Shown: positions 25,401 to 40,400 of the stretch, piece after piece
How positions within the stretch are numbered: position 1 is the first letter of the stretch
How the letters are laid out: every line of letters starts with the position of its first letter
NCBI GenBank assembly: GCA_018350325.1
Contig: JAEVLN010000003.1
Coordinates: forward strand, 4,106,745 to 4,170,744
Direction: 5' to 3'
Length of the DNA: 64,000 bases
Source: Globodera rostochiensis
Taxonomy: Eukaryota > Nematoda > Chromadorea > Rhabditida > Heteroderidae
Notes under the pieces: generated by a model
Databases searched by the model: none
Told to the model about the DNA's origin: nothing
The model's input: the letters and a program-made list of their open reading frames with translations, nothing else
Position numbers and translations under genes: made by a program

Positions 25401-28400
25401 AAATTTTCAAATATTAGAGGCCCCAACTTGAGGTCCGATCGAGAAGCTCGAAAACCGTCGGGTGATGCGATTCGTGTGGAAAATCCGATCTAAACTGCCC
25501 GGACTCTCTCTAATCATCATCAATATGCGTGCGTCTGAAGTTTTTTATTTATCGCTTTTCAACAAAAATCTAATCGCACTGACGCCGTCGGAGGAATATT
25601 TTGCGAGGCGCACCAAAAAGAAGTTTTTGGAGTGGGCCAAGGCTCCCCCCCCCCAAATGTTTACCAAACTTTCCCCCCCCCCCCCACTCCACCCGCCCGT
25701 CCGCCCCCCGCCCGCTGAATTGGAATTGGTTGGAGAGGGATTTGCGCGGCGCTGCTCCAGTGAGTGCAAACAGACGGGGGGACGGGGGAGGGGAGGCTGC
25801 GATTGCCCCCCCCCCTAATGCCCCCGCGGGCGTAGTCAAAATAAAGACTTCTTTATTATAATATTATATGGGGTGTACTTTTTTCTATGTTTTCTTTGCG
25901 CATCATTTTTCTACGCTATTTTTTGTTGTTGCTTCTTTGGCATTGTCTTTTTTGTTCACACGATTTTGCCATGTTGCATTGGAAGAAGAAGCAGTTTAAC
26001 AGCCCCGAGACGAACGGACGGATGGGCGGCGGGTGGTGGTGCTGAGACGCGCTGAGGACGGTGATGCGAATCCATCCGTCCCCGTCCAACAGAATCTTCA
26101 TTGTCTTCTGACCAGACCGGACCGGAACATGTGGAACGGTTCCGGAAGCGTTGGGGGCGCGCGAGAAACAACTTGCCCCCCCCCATACACAACAAACAAA
26201 CAAACGATACAATCAATAACCCCCCCCCCCCCCGCCGTCCCTGTAGGGGATGGCGGGATTGGGGGTTGTTCTTCGTAACGGACGGGTACAATCGTAACTT
26301 TTTGAACTGAATTATTAAAATTGGTCGCAAAGTTTTGCAGGCATTGATCAGATTTTTTTTCAACGAATTTTCTAATCTCCGCTTCAATTTGTGATCTGAA
26401 TATTTTTTGGTTTATTTTGATCGTTGAACAATAATGCAGATGATGAAGTGTCGATTTCCTGTTTTTGATTTATTTTCATAGATTTGTTTTCCCGAAAAAG
26501 CCCCGCATTCTTCCACGCCTTTCTAATCGGGGACACTTTTCCCCGCCTTTGCCCCCGAGGGGTTAAAATGCTGCGCGACTCGCCGCAGACAAACAAACAC
26601 AAGAAGAGCTTGAGAAAGTGCCCAAAATACGAACAAAAGGCCCGGGGGCAGCCATTCTCTTCTATTTGTCCTTGACATTTATTTTTAGTTTTTTTGTTTT
26701 GTTTTGTCTTTTATGTTCAGAAAAATGCAACCTTTTATAATTTAAGAGCTTATGCTAAGAAAATTGCTTATTTAGAAATCCTTTCATTTGTGTTTTAAAT
26801 AAATTAAATTTTAATTTTTTTAAATTCGATTTTTATGCCCTAAACCAGGGCCCCATCTGTACTTGAATTGCAAATACATTTATAATTGAGTGTACTTGAG
26901 TTCCTTTAAATTTCATAGTTATGTACTTGAGGATTAACAAATTTGTCCTTGAACCTATCCTTTATAAGTGGGCGGCCTGCTGCCCCTCAAGCGCTTTGAT
27001 TGCCGTGTTGAGAGAGAGCCGACTATCCCCCCCCCCGGCGCCCCCTTTAATCCGTTAATTTGCGCCTGCCTTCAAATGTCCGAAAGCGGACAATTATCCA
27101 AATGTACAAATTGCGTGCGCTTTACACAAAATGTACTGTATATGTACATTTACTGTAGGGAAAATGCGTTAAATATATTCCCCCCAAATAGAGGCAAAAA
27201 GAAGCGAATGAATGGTCAAACAATTAATGAATGAAAATGAATTGATTAATTGTTTTGCCCCAAGCAAGTTGAGAATTAATTTACCTATTTGAGGAAGATT
27301 CGCTTAATATCATTTTGTTAATTAGTATATAACCCGTTTAATTATGCATTTTTCTCATCTTTGCCCCAGGCCCCCCCCCCTGGCGACGTTCCGCCATTAA
27401 ATGCGCAAATTTAAATTGTCAATTTTCCGTTCAATGCGTTCGCCCCAAAAACCACCGCCCAAATTGCGCTGCCCCGCGGGGGGGGGGGGGGGGGGGGGGG
27501 GAATTGATCGATTCTCGCGACCCAAATTTGTACACATCCAACGGAGTTTTGAGTGGAGCTTGGGAGCTGGTCAGGCCCACAAATGCACCGCACACGATAA
27601 TATTATTTTAATAATATTTTTGTTATTCTTCATATTTCTGGCAAATTTATGCAAAAAAATTTACATAAATTCAGATTTTCGCTCAATATTTATGTTAATT
27701 TGTCAATTATTAGCCAAAAATAAATTCCTCAAATATGTATAAATTTAAATGGGGCCAAATATTGCAGCAATTTTATTTTACATTACAAATTTCATAATCA
27801 CTGGGCCAAATTTCGACATAATTTCCGCGAAAATTTTGAGGCCTCGCATTCGATTTTCCGTTTTTGAGGCCTCGGCATTCTGATTTTGAGGCCTTGGCAT
27901 TTTGATTTTGAGGCCTTGGTGTTCTGATTTTGAGGCCTTGGCTTTCTGATTTTGAGGCCTTGGTGTTCTGATTTTGAGGCCTTGGCATTTTGATTTTGAG
28001 GCCTTGGTGTTCTGATTTTGAGGCCTTGGTGTTCTGATTTTGAGGCCTTGGCATTTTGATTTTGAGGCCTTGGTGTTCTGATTTTGAGGCCTTGGCATTC
28101 TGATTTGAGGCCTTGGCTTTCTGATTTTGAGGCCTTGGCATTTTGATTTTGAGGCCTTGGTGTTCTGATTTTGAGGCCTTGGCATTCTGATTTGAGGCCT
28201 TGGCTTTCTGATTTTGAGGCCTTGGTGTTCTGATTTTGAGGCATTGGCATTTTGATTTTGAGGCCTTGGTGTTCTGATTTTGAGGCCTTGGCATTCTGAT
28301 TTTGAGGCCTTGGTGTTCTGATTTTGAGGCCTTGGCATTCTGATTTTGAGGCCTTGGTGTTCTGATTTTGAGGCCTTGGCATTTTGATTTTGAGGCCTTG

Positions 28401-31400
28401 GTGTTCTGATTTTGAGGCCTTGGCATTCTGATTTGAGGCCTTGGCTTTCTGATTTTGAGGCCTTGGTGTTCTGATTTTGAGGCATTGGCATTTTGATTTT
28501 GAGGCCTTGGTGTTCTGATTTCCGATTTTGAGGCCTTGGCGTTCTGATTTTTGAAATTTTTTGAGTTTGTCTGCGTCCCCTAATCCCGGCCGTAGACATT
28601 CCAAAAATAGCCAAAATTACGATGTCGAACGACCAAACGCATTCTTTCGTCTTTTATCATCACATCATCATCATTCATCATCTTCAATCACCAACCAGCA
28701 CATTCCTTTCACTTCCGACCGCAAACTCTTCTTCTTCTTTGCCTTCAATTTTGCTGTCGTCGGTCGGCGCGGCCTTTCCGCCGCGACCACAAATCGGCGG
28801 GGGCGGGGGGGGGGGGCGAATTCCACGAGTGAAATTCCGCGCGCGCACGCGCACACGCGCTCGCAAAGATTGAAAATGCCCCCCAGGGAAAATGTGTCCC
28901 CCCCCCCCCCGCCATATCAATGACAAATTGCCCGCGGCAATCAATCATTTACGCTTCGCCAAATAACACAAATTTGTGGCTGGCTCGAGCCTCGTTTAAA
29001 TACAGTGACCAAACCATCCCATTTAGGGCAGAGTGTACTGTAACTTTTGTTGTTGTTGTAAATATGTGCACATTTGCAGGCATTCAAAAATTCTTTCCGA
29101 TTTCATAATACAAGGCTTTTCAATTATGGCCAAAATTTTTTTAGTCTTTATACTTACAACATTTTTTTCATTAAAATTAAAATTTAAATTTAAATGAGTG
29201 AGTCACCTCTTCACCACACATTTAATTAATGGGGTTTCGTTCGGCGGTAAACAGAACACACTCACCACAATATGTATATGTTGTGGGGGAATCGGAATCA
29301 TCATCGTTTTTATTACTTATTTTTTGATTGCTTCCCCCGCGGCGACAAGAAGACACTTTCTTCTTTCCCCCACTTTCAATCAATTTTTATTGCTCCAAAT
29401 TTGTTTGTTTTTTTGTTTCAATTTTCACTAAACGGGAAAATTGTTCGCTTAGTAATAAAATTTACAAAATATTAGCCGACGCTTTCTGATGAAAATAAGA
29501 AAACAGTTTTCGTTTTACGAATTAAGTCAATTTAAAAGCATTTTTATTTGTTAAAAATGCAAAAGCTCTTCTGATTAAGGTTTCTTCGGACACTAACTTT
29601 ATTTAAACATTTCAATTTAAAACAAAAGTAATATTCTAATTCAAAATTCAGCGCTAGGCCCCCTTCGATTAGCCTGCTTAGGCCGCCTTCAAATCGAAAA
29701 ACAACAAATATTTTTTTTTGTGTGTGAAATTTGCTGAAAATGTCCTCCGGCGGTGGTGGGCTTGGCCAGCCGCTGTCCTCCCCGCGTTATGTGTCCCAAT
29801 TGTACGTTATTCCTGCAGTTGACGCGGCCGAGGCGGGCAAGGGACAGCTGGAGATTTCCGTCAACCAGGGCCAAGTGCCGAATAACGTGCAAATGCAGGG
29901 TTCGGCATTTAAATATATATATTTTAATGTTCAAATTTAATTTGTTCTTTTTTAGTTTAAAAAATAATTAAATTTTACTAAATATAATTGTTACATTTTC
30001 AGACGCCGGCCGCTGTCTGGTGACCTTCATCCCCCAACATTCGGGCACCTACGTGATCGACGTCACCTTCAACGGGCTTCAAGTGCATGGTTAGTAGAAA
30101 CCGGGCGGGACTCCGTCGTGACGAGCCTTTTTTTGAATTCGAATTGGGTCAGAATTTTTCGGGATTTTGACACATATTTTTGGGGGATTGATCGGGATTT
30201 AGCCGGGATCCCGATCTCGAAAAATCAATTTTGACCGGTCTTTAAAAGTTATAAAAATTTATTAACAGTTTTTTTGGTTTTAAATTTTGACCAATTTACC
30301 TCCGCTTCACCAGGCTGTCCTATCGAAGTTGATGTGCGCGAACGCCAGGTGGGCAAACCGGTCTCCGCTCCCGTCTTTGCACGTCCAGCGGCAACAAGTA
30401 AGCAAGCGCGCCTGCCCGATGGAATAATTTTCAAAAAAGTTTAATCGATTAGCGTCGGCCGTAGAAACTTTTTAGCCATTTTCTAATGAGGTTGCCTTAT
30501 TAGCCTCAATATAAGCTGGCTTCTCGTAAAAATAAATTTGTTTTGCAATAATTTCAGCGAGTGTTTATGGCGGCTCTCCGCCACCCCCCCGCGGGGGCTC
30601 CGGACCGTTGGAACGCGGCCCATCCTCCGCTTACCATTCGTCCGTGTCACCGCACGCGGACACCGCCTCCTCTTACGCGCCGTCTCCATCGTCGCCAGCG
30701 CTTGTTGCGCGTGCGGTGGGAGCATTTTTTTCAAATTGATTTTTATTAAATTTATTTTTTATTTTTTGCAGCATTCTCAGCACGCCTCGCCCGCCGAGCA
30801 TCGACGACGTGAAGCGTCTGCAGAACCTGCAGCAGCAGGCGGCGGTAGTGGCAGCGGTGGCGACCTGCGCAGCACCTCCTTGCTGCAGTCCGCGATGCGC
30901 CAACGGGAGAAGAGCGAACCGCCGCGGGGACTGCTTGGGTATACGGTAGGATTTTTAAGGGGCTTCATTACTTTAATTGAATGAATTTAATTTAATTTAT
31001 ATAATAATTGTATTTGTTTCCCATTTATGGCACGGCACATGCAAATCCAAAACATTTAAGGTGGCACAATACGACAAAACAACAACCACAACACACACTG
31101 TGGAGCGTCGTATGTCCCCGCTGCCGCCTTCACGAGAGAGTGTAAAAACAATTTTTTTATTTATTTAAAAAATCAAATTAGTTAAATATATATGGACAAT
31201 ATGGTCCCCAGACCAATCGTCCAAATTATAACTCAGTCTTTATTGCGCGGAAGCCGTTATGAAGAAAGTTATGAGCCCTGGACTGAGGTGTCCCTTTCAG
31301 TGGGGACTCAGTTGTCCACTTTATAAGAGATGGGTTCGTTCCGTGCGTTTTTACTGGAGAGGAGTCGATTGGCTTACGCTGGACCCAGTTGCCCGACTTT

Positions 31401-34400
31401 TTAAGTCCGAGAAATTCCGTCCCCCGGGGGGGGGGGGTGGCCAACCCTAATTAAAGCTCATTTTGCAGCAATTTGGTCGTCGTATTTCATCTTCACCGCC
31501 GCCGCCGTCGTCTCAAGCAGTTTCGCCAACTCACAAATATTTTGGTGGCACTGAAAACAATGTCAACAACAGCAACAACAAAGTGCCGCCGGAGGTGTTA
31601 TTTTATTTTGTTTTGATTTTCTTTTTAATCCCTAAAAACGAATTTTTAATATTCAAATTTTATTTATAAGACTGGGACGGCTCAGTTTGAGATGACCAGA
31701 TCTGCTGAACTGACCCTGCTCAAAGAGCATCCGTCGACGAGCGAACCGGCGCCTATTAAAAAAGAGGTGATTTGTGCGAATTTTACGTTTTACAAAAATT
31801 TTGAATATTATTCTAAATTGTTATTGTTTTTCAATGCTTTTTGTAATTATGCATTTTATCCGGCCTATTATTACATAAATTTAAACACAAAATGTTCGCG
31901 TAAAATTGTTTAATAGCACATTAAGCCAACAACGTCGCCGCCGGCGCTAAGCGAGTTTCACAAAGCGCGCGAGGTGCCCTATGCTCCACTCGACCAGAGA
32001 GGTGCCAAAGTGCAAAAAAAAACTCCTAAATTTTAATTTATGGGAAATTTTCCGGAAATATTGAACATTTTAATGACCGATTATTACGAGTTTAATTGGG
32101 TTATTTTGCAGAAAATTCGAAAAAGTCGTGACAATGTTAGCTTAAAGGGACATTTATGTCGCCGGAGGGGTCGACACTATTTTTTCTCGGGACTATGTTT
32201 GGGGGCATGCCGTGACATTTTGTTATATCAATGATTTTAATCTTGCAGCACGCCGTACTGTTGAACTGTTGCGCGCGCAGCAGCTGCACGCTGCAGGCCA
32301 TGAGGCAGCAAGCGCCGCAGGCACGGTCACGCCCACCTCCCCACAGCCCACGACGGTAGAGCAGCGCATTACGATCGATCAACAACAACAACAACAACAA
32401 CAACAACAGCGACGCTTTGTCCCAACACATATTGTGGATCCGTTTTCATCCGACATTGTGCAGGCGGACACGCCGACGACGCCGGGCACTCGGCGTGCCC
32501 GCCTGCAGGAGCACGGCGTGCACAAGGCGACGGACCTGAAGGTAGTGTTGTAACTATTTTTGTTCTCGATTTTTTAATTCCGGCGATCGGAAAAAATTTT
32601 TGTCCGTTTGGCGATTTTCGAGATGCTAGATTTTAGAAATTTTTGATCGGTCCGCAAGTCCAACTCTAATTAGTAATTAATTAATTAATTACATACCCCG
32701 TTGCCCTTACGAGGCGAAAACTAACCCACACGCGTTTTCTGATCAAATGTTTCTTTTTTTCTTGAAATTGTGCCATTTATTTAAAATGAATTTTTTATTA
32801 TTGTTCAAATATAAATAAAACAAATATATTAAATATAAATATATTTACAGGAAACCGCCTTACCCTTACCGTCGCCAATCGAAGGTCGAGGCGGCTCCGC
32901 AACGACAACCGACCACGAGGCGGAATCGGAGACGCTGAGGTTATTAAAGACAATTTTTTTTTCACAAAATTTTGTGGAATATTTTGTTTTTAGAGCCTCC
33001 GGGGCCAAATGTTTTTTATATAATTTATTTCAGCTCCAAACATTCGTCAAAAGCGACAACGCCGCGGTTAGGCCTCAAATTTCGGGGCAAGGACAAGTCG
33101 GAGGGCGGCGGCGGTGCATTTGAGTGGGGAAAGTCGAAGATTAGCAGCAAACATTCGGTGAAAATTAAAAAAAGAAAAAAGCATTTTTAAAATTTTAAAT
33201 AACATTTTTAATTCGTTTTTAATAATTAAAAGCATCGCTTTAAATTTAAAATATTAAATTTTGAATATTTTTATTAATGCATTGTAATTTAACCTAAAGC
33301 AACATAATAGGTAGTCTGTTTAAAAGCTCCAGAATATTGGACGATAAAAATGAAAATCATTTAAAAAAAGATTAAATTAAATTAAATTAGCTCTGTTAAT
33401 TAGGCAATTAAACGCTAATGTAAATGAATAATTCAACTTTCTGCATTTCGACGGCAGGTTGTTCGTCGTGGCAAAGAGGTGGAGGTGAAACTGGACGGAT
33501 TGAAGTTGGGCAAGGAGGATGTGCTGCGTGTGGTAAATGCTTGTTAACATTTAAAATTATAAAAGGATAATAATTTTAATTTTATATACATTTTTCTTGT
33601 TTTTTTGGTGGTAACGCCTCCGGCAACCACTGCTGTTGCTGGTGCGCCACAACGTGCAGCGGAACTGACGCCTGCAGCAGTGCAGCAACAGAATGCGCCG
33701 GAACTCACGCATCGCCTCCGCAAGACGGGCAGCAAAACGTGGGAGATCGGTTTCAAGCCTGCGGAGGTGTGCGAGGGTTGCGCGGGCCCTCCCGGACATT
33801 TTGACAAAATATGGGGCAATTTGACACAATCTGGGGCAATTAAGCAAAAAGGACGATAATTAGAGTGAAAATAGCACAAAATATTTATAAAAATGAAATT
33901 TGTTTTGATTTAACGACTTTTAGGACGCTAAATTAAAAATGATAACAATTTAGTTAAAGACGGTGTTTTGAAAATTTTGGGATTTCAATTCTGCGTTTGC
34001 TGAATTTGTGTGGATTAAAAAATTCGGAAGCAATTAAAACAAATTTTTTTTTGAAATTTTACGTTAAAAGAATTATTTCCAAAATCGACCTCGGTGAATT
34101 TCCCGGAATTTCCCATAACATATTCATACTGTACATATTTACAATTTTGCAGGTTGGCACGCACAAAGTGCTGGTGTTCGTCAACAGCCTGGTTAAATTG
34201 AAAATTAATTATTTTAGTTTATTAAATATTTAATTTAATATTAGCCCCACCCCCAAACGCCGTTTCCAATTCGCGTTTACGATGCGGGCCAAATTGTTGT
34301 GGAGGACATTGTGACGGAGGCGACCGTCAATGACACCGTCGAATTCACGGTGGACGCCGGCAGGGCCGGCTTTGGCAACCTGGAGATGGCCATTAAGGTG

Positions 34401-37400
34401 CTGTAAAATTGTTTTAAATTATTTTTATAAATAAAAATTAAAAAATGCTTTTAAACCAACGGTCTATTTGGTTTTATTAAGTAAAATAAAATTATAATAT
34501 CATAAATTAGTTTTGAAATTGATCAAAAATAGTTTATTGTTGTAATTAATTGACATTAAAAGACCAAGATTACACTGACTATTATATTATTTATTTATTT
34601 GACCTTTTATGTTTAAAAAAACTTTTCTTTGTTTATTTTATTACGAATAAATGGAAGAAAAAAGTTGTCCCATCCTGATAATTATTTATTAAATAGAAAA
34701 ATTATTCAAAATTTAAATAAATTTTATACATTAAAATTATTCAGGACCACGACGGCATCATCATCCCGTCGCATGTCAGCCAAATTGAAAGTGGGACAGC
34801 CAAGTTCCTGGTCACTTTCAATCCCGCCACCGCCGGCACGCACACCGTACACATAACGTAAACATTTCAAGAAAAATAAATTAAATTAAGCCTCTCAAAT
34901 AATCACTAAAAACTTTTATAAATTTATTTGTATAATAATTAATTTAAAATAGGGTTGGCACTCTGACCTTATCCCCGCAGATTTAGGCTATTTTTCGGGG
35001 ATTTTCCCCGACACATCTAACCCCGAACCCCCATCCCCGACTCGGGGATAACATACATCCCCGAAAGATGGCATCATCGGAAATTTGGACAGGGTCAATG
35101 ATCTTGCGTACTTTTTGATAAAAAAATTATTTTTTATTTTTTACGACGAGTTCAGAGTGCATGCGGTAAGAGTATGAATTGGAAAGGCTTCTTGCTTTTT
35201 TTCTTAACAAAAAAAAAACTGTTAGAATTTAAAAAAATATTATTTTTAAACAAAATTGAGGTTTAACAAAGAAGTGGTCAGAGGGAGTCCGTTTGAAGTG
35301 CACATTTTGGAGCCTTCGCCCGCCCAAGCGGACGGCGCGGCGCCAATGTGAGAAGAAACATTTGGAAAATTTAAATTTTCTTGGCAAAATATTTAAATCG
35401 ATTTGTTTACAAATGAAAGAGTAATTAAAATGTTTTTAGGTCGTCGGGAAAGAAAAAAAAGGACAAAAAATCCAAACAATCACTGAACGGCACGCGTTCA
35501 AAATCGCCGGTGGGCCGTGAAACGGCGGCTTCTTCGCCTGGCACTCTGACGGTAAATTTAAATATTTCCATTTTATTAATTAACAAAATAACAAATATTT
35601 TGTAATCTTCAAAAATAATTTTTAATCAATTTTTAATTTTTTCATTTTAGAATATTATTAGTTCGTTCGTTTTAAAGCATCTAATTTTTTTGGTTGAACC
35701 TCAAATTTTCGAGCTTAAAAATGTGTTCACAAATATAAATGTGCTTTCTTTTTTTAAACAAAAACTTTAACAAATTTTTTAAGGTCAGCGAACCGCCCTC
35801 CCTAAGCCGAGTGGACCGCCCAATTGAACTGTTCGTTACCGTAACCAACCCAGACGCGGCTGTTCAGGCCCAGGCTTACGGTTAAACAAAATTTTAAAAA
35901 AACCGCAAATTTTTTGAATATTTAACCCCTCAAACCACCAAACCAAACGACCGCCCACCACTTTCTCCATTCACAGCCAAAAATTTGGTTCCCCACACAT
36001 TTGCAGTCCTTCCAATTTTTGGCGTGTTGCACAATAAATGCACAATTTTTGTAAAAGTTTTTCAGAGTTTTTGGAGGCCTTGGAATTTTCTGTTCTTTTT
36101 TTGTTTGTTTTTTTGAGGCCCCCTCACTTTTTTTGTTGTTAGATGTAAACAGCAGAGAGGCGGTGCCGGTGGAACTGCGCCAGGATGGGCCGACCACACG
36201 ACGCGTTGTGTTCACACCGCGAAGAGTTGGTGGGAAATTTTTGTTTTTTGTTTTTGAATTATTTCTTCGAATTTTCATTGTTTTTCAGGTGACCACGAGG
36301 TCAGGTTGCTGTTGGACGGCACTGAGGTGGAGGATTCTCCGTTCACGTGCCGAGTCTACGACCCAGCGAGTGGGAAAATATTTTTTTAAAAATTTAAAAT
36401 TTTTAGAAATTTGATTCATTGAAATATGAAAAAACATTTTCCTCAAATCACTCACAAAAAATATAAAATTTCAAAATCTTCGAATTCATTTTTTTGTTTG
36501 TTAAATTTTGTCCAATCAGAAATTTTGGTCGGCCCAATTGCGGACGGTGGCGTGGATGTGCCCGTCAAATTTGTTGTGGATGCCAGCCAGGCCGGTGTGG
36601 GCAACTTGGAAGTTGCGGTCAACGAGGGGGTAGAAAAAACAAATAAAAATAATTTGTGAAAAAATATTTTCTAAAAAATGTTCAGAAAATTCCGTCAACA
36701 GCCAGCGGGCTGGGCCATCACAAATATCAGATCACTTTTGTGCCCAAAGAGCCCATTGATCACACAATTTCGGTACAATTCAACAACGAGGTGGCAATTT
36801 TTGTGTAATCTTTAAAATAAAAAACAAATTTTAAAATATTTTGAAACCCTCAATCTTTCAAATAATAATTTTAAAATATTTTGAAACCCTCAATCTTTCA
36901 AATAATAATTTTAAAATATTTTGAAACCCTCAATCTTTCAAATAATAATTTTAAAATATTTTGAAACCCTCAATCTTTCAAATAATAATTTTAAAATATT
37001 TTGAAACCCTCAATCTTTCAAATAATAATTTTAAAATATTTTGAAACCCTCAATCTTTCAAATAATAATTTTAAAATATTTTGAAACCCTCAATCTTTCA
37101 AATAATAATTTTAAAATATTTTGAAACCCTCAATCTTTCAAATAATAATTTTAAAATATTTTGAAACCCTCAGTCTTTCAAACGATAATTTTAAAATATT
37201 TTGAAACCCTCAATCTTTCAAATAATAATTTTAAAATATTTTCAATTGTTCAGCCCGTCCCCGGCTCCCCCTTCACGTGCCATTTGTTGGTGCCGGAAAA
37301 GGAAATTGTACAACAACAACCCCACCGAGTTCGGCCCATTTCGCCCAGCTTTTCAGTGACTGCCTCAGGGCCTGGCCTCGAGCGAAGTTCGTTGTGATTT

Positions 37401-40400
37401 TTTATTTGAATTTTTCCCCCAATTTTAAATTGTGTTGGTAAAATTTTAGGACCGGTATTTATTTTTATTCCAATGAATTTTATTTATTTGAAATATTTTT
37501 GAAGCCTCATGTCTCTGCCTTCTTAGCTCATAATGGATATAATATTGGGGGCATTATTTTGGATCGGACAATATTTTTATTCCATTATAATAACGGTTTT
37601 AACGTTCAAAAACATTTTTCCTTTTTTTGAAGTTCCCGTTGGCCAACTGACAGAATTTTTCGTGGATATACTGCCCGATGAGGAGGACGGCGCTGAACCG
37701 GTGGTGGAACACTTGCCAAAAGTGCAAATTACGGCAAGTGGCCACCTTTTTGTGTAAATTTAAATAATTTTAAACAAAATACCCTCGGGGCCACCAGAGT
37801 AATCAAACGTCTGATTGATCATCATTAGAGCTCGGACCAAAATTGCGAATTATGGCCTTTATTTTTAACATTTGGCCAATTTGGAAAAATGTTCCGAAAC
37901 ATTAAATTTTAAATTAAAATTTACTAGACCGTGACCGCCAAGCATCTCGAGCATCATTAAATAATCAATTACCTTTAGGATCCTCGCGGTGATTTGTTGC
38001 CCGTCGATGTTGCGGCCTATGAGGAGGAGCCGACACGTTCCATTGTGCGCTACACCCCGCAAAGTGTCGGCAACTATCAGGTAAAAGTATTCATGTCAGG
38101 ACAAAATGCCAACCGGTCAAAATGCCAACCAGGCAATCGGCATTTTGACCTAGTGACAGACTTGCAAATTCGGGTCGCCCCGACCCCCGAATTGACGCGC
38201 CCGGAGAACCCCGTGCAACCCGCGACTTTCCAGCCTCGAATCCCCGAATTTGGGAACCCAACTTTAAACATATTTTAGCATAAAAAAGATTTTTAGAAGG
38301 CGTTAAAAACAATTAAATGCGTCCTCAAAATATAAAACATTTAATATATAATTAATTGTACCAATTTTTTACAGGTTTCTGTTCAATATGAGGGCCAATC
38401 GGTGCCCGGGTCGCCCTTCACAGTGAAGGCATTCGACGCGGACTGTGTGAAGTTGACGCTGGACGAACCGGCAAAGGCAAAATGATTAATTAATTATAAT
38501 TAGAGGGAACTTATTATTAGATGAAATTCGAATACAACAAATTAAACATATGCTTAAATGGGAATTTATAAAACCTTTTTTTTAATAATATTTTTGAACA
38601 TCTCACAGGTCGGCCGTTCCTGCACATTTACTATCGATGCGGCAAAAGCTGGGGCAGGAAATATGTTTGTTGAAATAAAACAAATTTTTTTTTAAATTTA
38701 ATTTTAAAAATTATTTTTTTTAAATTTAAAGGGAAATTATTGTCAGCGTGGGCAAACGAAATGTGCCAAATTATGTCCAAGCAGAAGGGCAGGCCCGGTT
38801 CAAAGGTCGCAATTTTAATAATGATTTTTTTTTGCATAATTATTTTTTTTTTTATTTTTTTTTAATAAAATTATTTTCAGTATCTTTCACACCCCAAGAG
38901 GCCCAAGAGCATCAGATCAGTGTGAAATTCAACGGAATTCCGGTGCCTGGTGAGTAAATTTTACTTTAAAATTAATTTTTTTAATAAAAAAATAATTTCT
39001 TTAAACATTTTAACGTTTGTATTTATTTTAGCCTTCCTTCATTTTTTATTTATTTAATTAGCCTTTTTATTTGTTAAATTTTTGGATTATTTTCTTAGCC
39101 TCGCCGTTGCGCTGTGCGGTGGTAGCTGCCGCCTCTTCCCATCGAGACGAGGCCGTATCTGCAGCACAACCAGCGGTGGCCGAGGGACCAGAGGAGGAGG
39201 AGGAGCTGAGACTTGTCGGCGATTTGGCCAGGCAAAAATAAATTAACAATATTTAATTGAGAGAATTTAATTAATTTAAATTTCGTTTAGTAAATGTTGT
39301 TGGAATTGTTTAATTAAAAAAATAATTTAAATTCAATTTATTTCTTAACAGTGCCCGGCTCGGCGAGCCCAAACGCTTCAGCATCGACGTGCCGCCGCCT
39401 CACAATGGCCGCGTTGAGTGTAACGTTGTGGTGGTCGGTGAGTGCTTTTTTTTTTGAAAAAAATTGTTTTAAATTAAATTAAATTGTTTTTAACAACATT
39501 GTGTATTTGTGTAGAGTGCTTGGCATTCTGTCGCTTTTTGTGTGTGGCATCTTTTTTTTTAATTTTAATTTCGCAACATTTCTGCTTCTTTTTGCCTTTT
39601 GTTGAACATTTTATGTGCATTTTGTTGTTGGCATTTTGCCCGCTTTTCGCGCGCGCCAAAACAAATTTTTAAAAATGAAATGAAAGAAAGACGCGCAGCA
39701 ACACTTTTTGGCGCCATTTTGAATTCGGATCCAAAGGCCCTGACCAGCGGCGAGTGCCCGTGCAAAAAGAGCGCGTCAACGGGGGAAGCTTTGACATCGG
39801 CTTTACACCAACACAGCAGGGTGAAGTGAAATAAACAATTTTAATAATTAATTTTACTGGAAGTAACCGGATTCTGGACATTGTTGAGTCCGGCATGCCA
39901 GATTTCCAGACATTGTTGAGGGGATTTCGGACATGTTGAGTCCGGCATGCCAGATTTCCAGACATTGTTGAGTCCGGCATGCCGGATTCCGGACATTGTT
40001 GAGTCCGGCATGCCGGGGATTCCGGACATTGTTGAGTCCGGCATGCCAGATTCCAGACATTGTTGAGGGGATTTCGGACATGTTGAGTCCGGCATGCCAG
40101 ATTTCCAGACATTGTTGAGTCCGGCATGCCGGATTCCGGACATTGTTGAGTCCGGCATGCCGGGGATTCCGGACATTGTTGAGTCCGGCATGCCGGGGAT
40201 TCCGGACATTGTTGAGTCCGGCATGCCGGGGATTCCGGACATTGTTGAGTCCGGCATGCCGGGGATTCCGGACATTGTTGAGTCCGGCATGCCGGGGATT
40301 CCGGACATTGTTGAGTCCGGCATGCCAGATTTCCAGACATTGTTTGGCATCCGGTTACATCTCTGGTTAGAGACCGGCCGAGCTTTTTAGGGGTGGACCG

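Larger units (their letters stand above)
22463..29818. other. 7.3-kb filamin intron 16
   Basis: Separates exon 16 (phase 1) from exon 17 (phase 1), so the long transcript reads through. Contents: AT-rich sequence; poly-C tracts near 23340, 25670 and 26220; a poly-G run of about 22 at 27478; a two-copy direct repeat at 23463-23580; a repeat at about 24960-25460 with TTGGACAA...AAAAAAGTTATG words related to the palindrome at 57952; a minisatellite at 27850-28540; and the presumed promoter of the short isoform near its right end. No independent gene is supported. Confidence 0.6.

Noticed and set aside
27773..28614. Minus-strand frames of up to 278 codons, Lys/Gln/Asn-rich
   Set aside because: They are the 22-bp minisatellite read in three overlapping frames; all three frames are open, so the repeat, not selection, keeps them open.
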